Shown in pieces: positions 53,050-62,958 of a stretch of DNA of 64,000 nt. Origin of the DNA: Aurifilum marmelostoma (taxonomy: Eukaryota; Ascomycota; Sordariomycetes; Diaporthales; Cryphonectriaceae). The notes beneath the pieces are model-generated. The model saw nothing but the letters and a program-made list of their open reading frames with translations, was not told where the DNA came from and did no database searches. Both the position numbers and the translations under genes were made by a program. The stretch spans positions 981,001 to 1,045,000 of the forward strand of contig JAMXSV010000004.1 in the NCBI GenBank assembly GCA_027559495.1, given 5' to 3'. How positions within the stretch are numbered: the stretch's first letter is position 1; each line of letters opens with the position of its first letter.

Positions 53050-56000
53050 CTAGGCAACAGAGGCCACCACAAGGGCAGCGACGCCTTCTTCCTCGGCACG
53101 CACGGTAATCTTTGTGGTGACGCCCGACTTGGCCGAGAAAGCCATGCGGATATTGGCCACGACCTTCCCGCCACTGACGGACTTGCCGAGCAGCTTGAGC
53201 GTGTGTGTCGTCTGGTTGACAGGCACATCGGTGCCTTCCAGTGGTTGCAGGGAAAGGACCTTGGTGAGCTGCTCGGTCGCCTCTGTGAGAGAAATTTGTC
53301 AGCTTCTGCATTTGCTTTTCTAAAGGAGGGCTGAAAAAGGGGAGAGGGGGTTCTGAGTGAGCTTACCTGCTATGCTCTTCATGCTGCTGAGCTGGAGCGT
53401 CTCCTCTGCCTCCTCGCCGGACGCGCCGACCTGCTCCCACAGGTGCGCAAAGTTGCTCGCGTAGGTTGGGATCACGTAGTCACTGCCGACCAGGTCGAAC
53501 TCGGCCACCTCGTACTCGTCATCGTAGCCAGTATCCTCTGGCTCATTTGTCGTGGGGTCGATTTCTTTGCTGGTGAACTTGAGTGTGTTGGAGAAGGAAG
53601 TGACGGGCAGGGCACCCTCGCCAGCGACCTTCTTGAAAGCTACATAGACCTTGCCAGGCTCGTTCTGGCTCAGCTTCTCCGCCTCGATGATGAAAACCTC
53701 CTCAAGCTCCTCATCCTCGGATGGTGATGCAAGGACGGAGACGTTCTCCAACATGACGGAGTCGAGGGTGTTTGTGATGTCGTATTGCAGGACAATGTGC
53801 TCCTTGAAAATGTGCTTGACCACCTTGACAACATACTCGGTTTCGGCCTCTGTCAGCTCCACAATAGCAGACGACTTGAGCGGGTTGCCGAACTCCTTCA
53901 TCTCGGGAATGGCCATCAGCTCCTGAGCGTACTGCTGGGCTGCCGCCGTAGCAGATGCCGCAGCCTCTGCCCCACTCGCTGCGGCCTTTGTCGGCGCGAC
54001 CTTTGGTGGCTTGAGTGACGGCGTTGAGGCAGTGAGCTTCTTGGTCCTGTCTTCGGCATCTGCCTGTTCCCTGGTGACCACGGGTATCTTGGAGATATCG
54101 AAGGCTGATTCGAATGTCGACTTGTCATCTGATGTGACGTACATGACAAGCTGGTGCTCGAAGTATGGGAGGGAGAACATGCTGTCTGAGTTGATTGTTA
54201 GCGTTGACCACAAAGGAGATCTGGGGGGGTAAGACGTACCATTCTTGACAAATTTCTCGGCCATCTCATCCTCCTCGCTCATCAGCCTGAGGTTCAGAGC
54301 GGCACGATCTCTGACCTCGTCATCCACGTCATCGAGACAGCGGGTGAGGAGGACCTGCACGCTCCTCTTGACCTCAGGGTCCTTCTGGCCCACACCGAAC
54401 TTGGCGAGAGACGTTACCGCAGCCGCGCGGACAATGGCATTCTCCAGGACGACCCGGTTATATATGTAGCGAATGTACTTTGTCGGCTGTGACGTCTTGG
54501 GGCCCTCCAGGCCCAGCAGGTTCAATATGCGGACGGCCAGCTTGGTGAACTCGCAGTCCTCGATGAACTCGCACAGGTGCGCGAGGGCCTCCTCCTTGGA
54601 GTCGGGAACAAACTTGATGAGGTCGAACATGCTCTCGACCACGGCACGCTTGAACTCGTAGCCGCCCTCGTCACGGAGAATACCGCTGAGGAACTGCAGC
54701 ATGCCGGCTTGCTTGCTGGGGAACTTGAGACACAGTGTCCGGATGGCTTCGACGATGGTGATCTTGAACTCGTCCGTGATCTCGGACATGAAGCCCGAGA
54801 TCTGCTTCATCAGCCGGTCGACACTAGCTTCGTTGCCAGTCTTCAGGAGGGTCGTGATGGCGAATGTCGCGATGGAGCGGTTGCTGTTGGAAATCAGGAG
54901 CTCGATGTCGGGGTTGCAGACGTTGACGGCTTGAGGCTTGAAGGAGGCGAAGTTGTGGAGGATGCGGAGTGCGGCGAACTTGGTGACGGCACGAGGGGAT
55001 GTCAGGAACAATTGCAGGACGTGAACAGCCTGCGCAACCTCAGCATCGGTCACGTCTCGCATGTCGCAGATGGCCTTGGCCGCCTCGAAGTTGACCATCT
55101 CGCTCTTGTGCCTCAACCATCCGTCCAGCAGCTGCATCATGGGCTTCCTCAGGCCAGGGTCGTCCTCGGCCAGCTGCGCTGCGAGGCGTACAAGCATTAT
55201 GATGGCAGCCGGGCTCTTGACAGCACCGGCAGCCCCAAACTGCTGTACCATCTTGACCAGGGCCATTCTGTCGTGGGAGCGTATCTGGTACAAGAGGCCG
55301 ATGGCGTGGTACTGTGTCATGGTGGAGTTGTTGACGGGCATCTGGCTCGAGGAGGACGTGAAGCCCAGGGAGAAACCACCCGAGGATTTGGCGCTGCCTG
55401 CAGCTTCTTGTGTCTCGCTCTGCCACCGCCGGACGACATCTTTCGCGATGGGGAGGAGGTGATAGGAGGAAACGAGGGCTGCCGAGGACACGGAGGGGTT
55501 CTTGTCGACGATGGCGGTCTTCATGACACGCTCGATAGACTGGACAGTGGTCGCCTAGACGAAGAGGAGAAGAAGAAGAAGAGGGAGCACGTCAGCGAGG
55601 GGCAGCCAGGAGCAAGGGAGGCTAACACGGCGCAGGTGCATACATCAATAATTCGACACAGGGCCCGAATAGCATTGGGTCTGTAGATGACGTCGGTGCT
55701 GCCGCCTGTATCCTTCATGATTGTGCTAGTGACCATGATGATATCCTCTGCGGAGTGCGCCAGCTCCTTGATGACGAGGTGGACCATCTGTCGCAAGCTG
55801 GCATCTTTGTTCTGGAAGAGCTTCGAGATGCCGAAGAAGAGGGTGGTGGCCTCGTTGGAGGGGAACTTCTCGCCGGTGTAGAGGAGGAGGGCGATCTTGG
55901 TCAGGAGGATTCGACATTTTCTGGCCTGTATGGGCGAGCTGTTGAACAGGCGCGCTGTAGTTGATCCGGCATGAGCATCATCAGCAAGTCGTTGGCTCTT

Positions 56001-56150
56001 CTGCCAGGGGAAGAAGCAGAAGGGGGTGGGCGCGGGCGCAGCTGCATCGCAGGCACGAATACACCATCACTGACCTTCCTGAAAGACCTGGGTCCTGTCG
56101 ACCCTGACCAGGCCGGTGTCGGCATCTTCATCCTTCTTGCCGTAGTTCAT
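53050..56150 (-). CDS. sec21: Coatomer subunit gamma (gamma-COP)
   Basis: Gamma subunit of the COPI coat, acting in retrograde Golgi-to-ER vesicle transport. Five exons: 56150-56075, 55954-55644, 55554-54240, 54185-53367 and 53282-53050; sum 2754 nt, 917 aa, close to yeast Sec21. The N-terminus (NYGKKDEDADTGLVRVDRTQ) and QARKCRILLTKIALLLYTGE are near-invariant in the family. The adaptin-type alpha-solenoid runs to about residue 560. An Ala/Lys linker follows. Next is the appendage, with a beta-sandwich from about 640 (VLQYDITNTLDSVMLENVSV) and a C-terminal platform ending in VAALVVASVA. Intron 3 is 54 nt, a multiple of three without stops. A double telobox lies 242 bp upstream. It converges with the septin-like gene. 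The call is essentially certain. Confidence 0.97.
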
Positions 56151-56853
56151 GTTGGGCAATTGGCCACAGGTTACGGCGGGAAAGGTGAAGATAGGGCGCT
56201 TGGACTGTTGTCGTGGTGTCGCAGCATGTATCTCATAAGACGTTCCAATTGCCTGGGGGGGGGCCACGGGAGCGAGAGAAGGCACAACGCTGGCCAGTTG
56301 TCGAGCTGCGGCCAGCACAGGCCACCTTGCTGATAGGATCCACTAGTGCAACTGTCATTGGCCGGCTCTCACCTGCTCACACAAAGCGGCAAGGGTTAGG
56401 GTTCTTCAATATACCATGTAATAGTGTCACAACCATTGAGCCTCACTCCATTGCAGTACGCCTCGCCATTATGCTTTCGGGTTCTGCTGCGGGTGTTCTT
56501 GATACTTGTGCTTTCAACGGAGGCTCGAGATTTACCCATTGGTATTAACAAATGGGGCGAGACGATGTGTATTCAAGACGAATAGACGTATAACAGTCGT
56601 TTGGCAACTTAAATAATCTCTGTACCTTTGTATTGCGCGGGTATACCTCTTTTCCAAACATTGATTGCTGCTCGATGGGGTTCTGACACTTATTACTATC
56701 ATTCATGAGCCACTTTACTGTGGATGTTACTACCTGGTCATTTCTGGCTACAGTCGCCTATTACTACTACAACGCCTGTCCTTGTTGATATTGAACTGCT
56801 CAGACACCCCATCCCACAGGCATTGGCAACCGCCATGCATCCAGAACGCTGCC
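56151..56853. other. sec21 promoter and 3' side of the FunK1 gene
   Basis: Holds the AGGGTTAGGGTT element at 56392-56403 and a G9 run near 56258. The part nearest the FunK1 stop is AT-richer. No gene is seen. Confidence 0.6.
56392..56403 (+). promoter_or_regulatory. Double telobox upstream of sec21
   Basis: AGGGTTAGGGTT on the plus strand, that is AACCCTAACCCT in the orientation of sec21, 242 bp before its ATG. The next bases (CTT) also match the element before the FunK1 gene at 59476, so 15 bp are shared. Confidence 0.5.
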
Positions 56854-59373
56854 TCAGGGCGAATGAGACGCAATGTCAGATATCGCATCGTCGAATGCGT
56901 TGATAATAGCGTCGTACAAAAGTCCTGGTTCTGGCGGCGTGCCGATAAATAATCTGCCCTCCGCCGAGATGGGGAACAGAATCCGACGGATCCCACTGCA
57001 CAGTGGCTTGACACATGCAAGAGATGGCGGAAACTGGGCCAGAAGCTCATCGAAACCGTCGGCGTGCATAAGCCCCCGCTTGTTTCGTGCAATTTCATCG
57101 AAAGAACCCATATACCACGCTTTCAAGATGTCCTTGTATGGTCTTGACCTTGGATCGCAAAGAAACCCCCGCTCCCACGACCGGCGACCGCAGATCCAGA
57201 GGAGAACATAGAAGAAGGATTCCAAGTCGTGCCGGAAGGTATGCGCAGCCTTCTGCAGCACCTCGATAGCCATAAACTCCATCGTGCCTGTTAGGTGGCG
57301 TGCACCTGATCTGCCGCTGCCTATCTGCTTGGCTAGGTCGAGGTCGATCAGCATTCCGGTAAACCCATTAGCACGGAGAGGATCTGTGATGATAATATTG
57401 TTTTCGGAGATGTCTCTATGTAGAATCTTGCCGACCTCATATAGAGACCGGTGAGCTTTGATGGCGTCTCGGAGGGCAGTGAGTAGCTCTAATAGAGTGG
57501 TGAAGTTGTTGAGAGCGCGCCCTGCGGGAGAGATAGCAAGGCAGCCGAACCGGCGGTTGTCGTACACATCAGTGCTCGGCTCGTACAGGCTACCTAGGGA
57601 CTCGGGCCTGAGCTCATAACGGAGCCCTGAGGACTGGCTGTTGAGCCTTTGCCTCTTGGCAGGTGGTGTATCGCCGTTGTCGACAGACGCTCGCTTCCTC
57701 AGCTTATGGTTTTTCTTCAGCTCGAGACTCTTCTGGAGGGCCAGCTGCACACACCGTGGCCCAGACAAGTCTGTTGACTGTCCATCCGGCTCGGCAGTGC
57801 CGACCTGGAGCAGTTGAAGGGACTGCGAGATGAGGGACCGGGAAGATGTGAGCTCAGTCCCAGGGGGACTACGGACTGTCCACGGACGACCAAAGGTCAG
57901 TCCGCTGCGGAGGTCGGCGATGCTCGTGATGCTCTGGTATCCTATGAACCGGGCAATACCCTCGACGCCTCTTTCGTAGGCAAGCTTAAGATGATCTGCC
58001 TCAGGGGGTCGCTTATCCGACGTCCAAGAGAACTTCACAACATTATTGCAATCAGTCGTTCTGAAACAGGTTGTGCCCCGACAGACTACCGCTCTCTGCT
58101 TAACGAACGGCTCCTGATCCATCTGCAGCTTCCTCTTCTTGCCGTTCGCATCGCTCGTAAAGGTTATAGTATGGTTGGGGCCTCTATGATCGATGAAGGT
58201 GTCGAGGCCAAGCTCTTGGTCGCTCATGAATGCGTATCCGGCCAGGGATAGTATGAATCTTTCAGGGTCCTCGTGGATGTCGAACTCGCCAGAGCTATAG
58301 GGACCTGACCTGTCAAAGACCCAGAGCTCCATCTTAGTACCGCACAGAAAAAATCCGTGCGCAAACCGGCGGGTTGGCTGGCTAGTAAAAAGATCGCGCA
58401 TATAGCGAGCAAGCTGCACCAGTAACTCCTTAGGTCCGGGGTGTGACTGCTTGTGCTCTCCGATAACGAGTATATCTCTCCAGTCGTGTTTTGGGGTCTC
58501 GACACGCTTGGGCTTTAGGAAGATGTCGAGTTGCCGCCGAGCCTCGCCACCTATCAAGTCGCTGGTGCTCTCGGCACTGTGGTAAGCAGCTGGCGCGTCG
58601 CGGAGGAAGTCGTCCTGAAATCGAGCCAGCCATGCCCAGACGTCCTCCTGCACCGGGGGATCGGGAAAGTTGGCCCATCGCCCGTCGACATGCCTTAGCT
58701 TGATGGACTGGTAAATGCTCTTGCACCGCTCGGTCCATGATTGCCCCTCAAAATACTTTTCGAAAAAGCCGCCCACACCTCGAAAGATGCTACCGGTGAG
58801 CTCGTATATGATGGCTTGGTCTAATATCTTCTTGGTCTGCTCCTTGCCCTGGATGGACGACGAGGAACGGCTAACCGGCGTGGTATCGAACGAAGTGGGA
58901 ATGCTTCGAGGAGGGGTCCGTGGGGTGGTAGAAGTGACTGGTTGGGGGGTTGGTGGGGTAGATGCAGCGACAGCATCATGAACTCGGCTCCAGATCAACG
59001 CATCGTCAGAGCTGACATCGAGGGCTGCCTTCAGGAGGGGTTTGACACGGTCAAGGTCGAAGTCGCGGGAGACAGTAGAGATGAGGAGGACGAGATCGTC
59101 GCGAGCTGTGCCGTTTCCGGGCTTTGACTGTGGGTGATTTCCTAGAGCAAAAAGAAGATCGAGGACGAGACTTTGGAGATCTGCACGGTGGTCAGAGGCG
59201 CACCCCATGAAATGAAGCAGTATTTGTTTACCTTTCTGGCCAAGCTGCTCTAACGCGTCTGGAGAGTGGACACCTGCCTTCTCGCAGACTGATGTGAATG
59301 AAGCGCCAAAAGCAACAAGAGCTTCCCCGATAGAATTCCCTTTGGTGGTTTCTGACTGATCTTGACCCGCCAT
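56854..59373 (-). CDS. FunK1-type fungal protein kinase with RecB-like N-terminal signature
   Basis: Fungus-specific FunK1-family kinase, 839 codons unspliced. A 51-nt stretch at 59181-59231 looks like an intron (GTAAAC donor, CTGAC branch, GCAG acceptor). It is in frame and stop-free, so the protein is 822 or 839 aa. Kinase half (unspliced numbering): a probable ATP-binding Lys in NNVVKFSW; the catalytic loop HRDISENN from 652 (Asp654); LIDLDLAKQ, where DLD replaces DFG; and TGTMEFMAIEVL. The N-terminal half has the order D283 (LDIFL), E306-x-K308 (VIGEHK), Q320-x-x-x-Y324 (QLARY), matching a PD-(D/E)XK/RecB-type nuclease layout. FunK1 genes are numerous in many fungi and their role is unknown. 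A telobox lies 103 bp upstream, and the PD-(D/E)XK-like gene lies next to it on the same strand. Confidence 0.88.
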   Translation of the reverse strand: MAGQDQSETTKGNSIGEALVAFGASFTSVCEKAGVHSPDALEQLGQKGKQILLHFMGCASDHRADLQSLVLDLLFALGNHPQSKPGNGTARDDLVLLISTVSRDFDLDRVKPLLKAALDVSSDDALIWSRVHDAVAASTPPTPQPVTSTTPRTPPRSIPTSFDTTPVSRSSSSIQGKEQTKKILDQAIIYELTGSIFRGVGGFFEKYFEGQSWTERCKSIYQSIKLRHVDGRWANFPDPPVQEDVWAWLARFQDDFLRDAPAAYHSAESTSDLIGGEARRQLDIFLKPKRVETPKHDWRDILVIGEHKQSHPGPKELLVQLARYMRDLFTSQPTRRFAHGFFLCGTKMELWVFDRSGPYSSGEFDIHEDPERFILSLAGYAFMSDQELGLDTFIDHRGPNHTITFTSDANGKKRKLQMDQEPFVKQRAVVCRGTTCFRTTDCNNVVKFSWTSDKRPPEADHLKLAYERGVEGIARFIGYQSITSIADLRSGLTFGRPWTVRSPPGTELTSSRSLISQSLQLLQVGTAEPDGQSTDLSGPRCVQLALQKSLELKKNHKLRKRASVDNGDTPPAKRQRLNSQSSGLRYELRPESLGSLYEPSTDVYDNRRFGCLAISPAGRALNNFTTLLELLTALRDAIKAHRSLYEVGKILHRDISENNIIITDPLRANGFTGMLIDLDLAKQIGSGRSGARHLTGTMEFMAIEVLQKAAHTFRHDLESFFYVLLWICGRRSWERGFLCDPRSRPYKDILKAWYMGSFDEIARNKRGLMHADGFDELLAQFPPSLACVKPLCSGIRRILFPISAEGRLFIGTPPEPGLLYDAIINAFDDAISDIASHSP

Positions 59374-60042
59374 GGCGGATGGTACGCGCGTGAGATGTAT
59401 GTAAAGGGAGGACCAACGCGAGTCGCGAACTCCTTTGCGTACTTCTCGAGACCTGGCACATGAGTCAGCCGCGTCAGGGTTAGGGTTCTTTGCCGTTATG
59501 GTACCACAATAGTTTCTACGCTTGGTATGAATACAGGCCTCCTCACTTATTACACGGCCTCACATGATCCACAACTTCATGATGCGCATAGGATACCAAC
59601 ACCAGCACGCTGCACTTAAGGATAGAGACTTGATAAGACTTAACTATGGAATCAATCATAAGTCATCATCATCCGAGCTAGAAGACTAGGAGAAGAACAA
59701 GAAATAAGAAATAAGGAAACAGAACGACCAATGTGCTGGCCTGTCATTACTCGTTATCCACCCTTCCAACTGGTGTGCTTCCTGTGTATGCACACCCTCT
59801 CGACCCTCTCGACCTGTTCGACGCCACCGTCTGGTTCGTAACATCATGATCTCGTGTCTTCCCTGGGTAACAATGTTGACGTTCCTTTGCTTCTGCCCGG
59901 GAAGACACGAAAAGAAATAAAGAAAAGAAAAGAAAAAAGAAAAAAAGAAAAAGAAAGGCCCTTCGTATACGAATCATAGCTCAAGGTCAGTCAAACTCTT
60001 AGCAAGCACCAAGTTCGATGACAAAGGCATGTCACCTGCATA
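59374..60042. other. Spacer between the FunK1 and PD-(D/E)XK genes
   Basis: About 670 bp containing the FunK1 promoter with the double telobox (59476-59487) and the 3' region of the PD-(D/E)XK gene, with A-rich (AAAG)n-like DNA near 59915-59955. No gene is seen. Confidence 0.6.
59476..59487 (+). promoter_or_regulatory. Double telobox upstream of the FunK1 gene
   Basis: AGGGTTAGGGTT, read AACCCTAACCCT toward the FunK1 ATG 103 bp away. It is identical over 15 bp (including CTT) to the element before sec21, so the two copies bracket the FunK1 gene about 3.1 kb apart. Confidence 0.5.
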
Positions 60043-61832
60043 TCAATCCTCCGCCTCTTCCTCCGCCTCCTCCTCATCTGGCAGCGCCGCCGCCGCCTCC
60101 GCAGCTGCCTCTGCCGCCGCCTCTGCCGCCGCCTCTGCTGCTGCTTCTGCTGCCGCCTCTGCTGCCGCCTCTGCTGCCGCCTCTGCTGCCGCCTCTGCTG
60201 CCGCCTCTGCTGCCGCCATCTTCCCGCACCCCACAGCATCCATCATCCAGTCCCGAAGGTATCTATCGGAAAAGGCACAGAGGTGTCTGATGACCGCAAC
60301 GAGCTGGTAGACCCCAAGCACGGTCCGGGTGCACCCGATCGCCTCCGGGTACTCGAGAAGCTGCAGCCGTGGCGCCCGCGGCGTGATGCCGTTGTCGACC
60401 AGGAAGTAGAGCCTCCACGTCTCGCCGACCACTATGATGCCCAGCTGTGTGACGCAGCGCTCGAGGTAGCCTGACTTCAGGCGCCACTCCATCAGGGGCA
60501 TCACCCTCGAGCGCCAGGCTGCCTGCCACACGGCCAGCTTGATGTCGGCATCCCCCACCCCGGCCCGGGCCGCCTTGGTCTGGATCGTCACCGCGGCAGG
60601 GGCCAGCTGGAAGGCCTCGTGTGCGGTCTGGTTGATGGTTCCGCAGCCGCACGGGCTGTACTCGGTGGGTATAAAGGTGGCTTCGTTCATGGCCTCCTTG
60701 AAGGTCTCGTCTGGCACCAGGTTGATGCTGAAGTCGATCATCTTGGTCCCCACCGGCGTCGACCTGGAGCTCATCTCAGAGTCGTCGGGCTCCGGGTCCC
60801 AGAACGTGCTGCCGCTCCTGGCCGCATCCGTGACTGCAAACAAGGACGAGCTTCCTTGTCTCATGGGCATGAGCAGGCGGGCGGAACTTCTGTAGATCTC
60901 ACCAGTCAGGACAGCCCGATTCTTCGCGTCTTCTTCTTTTTCTTCTTCTTTTTCCCAGTGCGTGCTTCTTCGAGTATGCGAGTCTCGTTTCGAGCGGGAT
61001 TGGGAGACGAAAACTTACCCATTTATGCACCTGAGCTTCTTTTCGAATGGTCTCATGGCTAACTCCAGCACCGCAGAGTTCACACAGTCGTTCCATGAAG
61101 GCTCCGAGAAGCCATGCCGGAGAGCCTGGTCGGTAGCGGCTGTGATGTTCAAGACCTCCTTGAAGTCGCGGAGGGCTTGGTCGCGTTTGACCGCCGACAC
61201 GTAGGGGTTCTCGAACATGCGCTCCCGGAGATCTTGGCCACAGCTCCTGCGGAAGTCCGAGTCATCCTAAAAAGAACCAGACGTGTGGCTTAGCAAGCTG
61301 ACAAGTGGGCTTGGTCGGGGCGAACATCAGAGGCTTATCATACCCTCAGCTCCGCCGGCAGGATCTTCTCCTTCCACAGGATATCATTTAGTCGGGGCTG
61401 CAGGCGTGCTACGTCCTGGGGCATGTCCATTGGGTTCTCGCTGGCCGTGCTCAGACCGATGGGCTCCGGGAAAGGGTCCATACTGACAGTCCTGGCGTCG
61501 GAGTCAGTGCCCTCATCAGAGCTGTTGTCGTCGAACAGGCCATAAATAGAGAAACCTGAGTCCACAGCCGGGTTCACATTGTCGCTGCCGCAGACGGTCT
61601 CGCTGCTGCTGAACGGTCCTTGCCTCACAGGTACCGGTGCCGAGATGTCGGCCTGCGGCAGTGTGCCAGTGATGGCGGGCGTCTTGTCAAGACCTGGATC
61701 GCCTGTATGAGCTGAGGGGCCCCGCTTGGCCTCCCCACTGGGCTCTCTGATACCAGAGAGCCACTTCTCCACGGCCTGGACGCCGGGGTCCGGCTGCTCT
61801 TGTTCGTAGGGGTCGTAAAGCACAGAAGCCAT
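60043..61832 (-). CDS. PD-(D/E)XK nuclease-like fungal protein with an Ala/Glu repeat tail
   Basis: Resembles the fungal PD-(D/E)XK family (PDDEXK_12 type). Exons are 61832-61344, 61266-61019 and 60889-60043, giving 527 aa. An N-terminal helix (GVQAVEKWLSGI) typical of the family is followed by a long Ser/Asp/Pro-rich region. The core lies in exons 2-3: a DQALRDFKEVLNI helix, a KMIDFSINL strand with Asp298 as the likely first metal ligand, a Cys/Thr/Asn loop (CGCGTINQTAHEAF), then AAVTIQTKAA at 344-353 where the ExK motif reads Q349-T-K351, and KLAVWQAAWRSRV. The Glu-to-Gln change may impair catalysis. The last 55 residues are about ten AAAE units plus an acidic end. It sits upstream of the FunK1 gene on the same strand. 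Function unknown; DNA cleavage is not shown. Confidence 0.78.
60095..60220 (-). repeat. 12-bp tandem repeat coding (AAAE)n
   Basis: About ten units of a GCC/GCT/TCT-type 12-mer on the plus strand code AAAE on the minus strand, inside the last exon of the PD-(D/E)XK-like gene. The right-hand units are nearly identical in DNA, which suggests recent slippage. Confidence 0.85.
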
Positions 61833-62958
61833 GGTGAGGAGGCTGAACTCTCCGTCCGTACTGGTGAGCAACGAGCGATGGGTGAGTGGTTGGAGAAATC
61901 AGGTCGAAAGAAAAGAGGAGAGAGAGAAGGGGGAAAGAGGGCGGGAAAGAGGGGCGGGGGATGTGTCTCTCCTTCGTGTGCTCCGGGGGCTGGGACTAAT
62001 ATAACAGAAGTACCGCAGGTGTCTCATCGTCGGGGCAACTCCCGTCCCGCTCCCCTCGCCCAAATGAAAGACGTGTTTGAGGTAAATCAATTCACATAAT
62101 AGGCCACAAATAGGAGAAGGCGTCCAGAAAAAGAAAGTAACAAGGGGCAAAAAAAGAAGCAAAAAAGACGGGCCGGGAAGCTGTCCGGGTGAGAAAGGGG
62201 GGGGGGGTGGAAAAAGAGGGAGGCGAAATTGAGCAAACAGAAGCAAGGCATGCTTGCATATAAAATAGCCACTTTGTTCACAGAATATCATTGGATATCC
62301 ATGTTTAAATACATCTGAGACAACAACAATCTGTAGACTGGCAGCGAACTCCGGCTCCGGTTCCGGGTCCGCACGCGCTACGAAGACCCTCGGGGACTGC
62401 TTACATAGAGCCCAGACAGATATCGACCTTGGAGGCCACTCATGATACAATAACCACAACAAAAGCACGAGAAATATCAGAACTAGACAGTGTAAAAGTG
62501 TATAGACAACAATCAAGGGCACAGGGTGCAGGTGGTAAGGTCTCCACGGTCTGTCAGATCAGGGTCAGTAAGTGCGGTCATCAGGAAATCTTCTGGGGAC
62601 TGATGCGAGACTGTTCGCTTGCATTGCTTACTAGTAACATGTGCCAGTGGCACTCGTGTCCCCCACCGGTCACAGGGTTTCAAGGCTCAGAAACAGCTTG
62701 TGTCGCCCGGCCAAAAATCGAGTGCTCCCTCCTTCCGCAGCTGAAGTGCGCCCAACACGTCAAAAAATACCAATCGTGAGAGAGAAAGTGCGTGGTGACG
62801 AGGAGCTTTTGGGCACCTGCGGCAGAGCATTAGCGATGTGAGTGATGTGCATCAACAAGAGACCCAAAATAGACTAGAGTATGGGGATGTTGGACGTATC
62901 AGAGCACATCCCAGGCCTGGGTAGTGTGCACTACGAAACGTACCTGGTACTTTGTTGC
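61833..62958. other. Intergenic, no gene seen
   Basis: Promoter of the PD-(D/E)XK-like gene and 3' side of the last gene. A 207-residue minus-strand frame (61899-62522) is hydrophobic because the DNA is purine-rich on the plus strand. It has no family features and I do not accept it. A G10 run lies near 62199. Confidence 0.55.

Noticed and set aside
54577..55686. 369-codon open frame on the plus strand
   Set aside because: Exact antisense shadow of the conserved sec21 exon 3; composition reflects gamma-COP codon bias.
56392..59487. Chromosome end or true telomere
   Set aside because: Only two repeat units at each site, with normal genes on both sides.
61899..62522. 207-codon hydrophobic minus-strand frame
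   Set aside because: Phe/Leu/Pro bias follows from purine-rich DNA on the other strand; no matching start context or domain.
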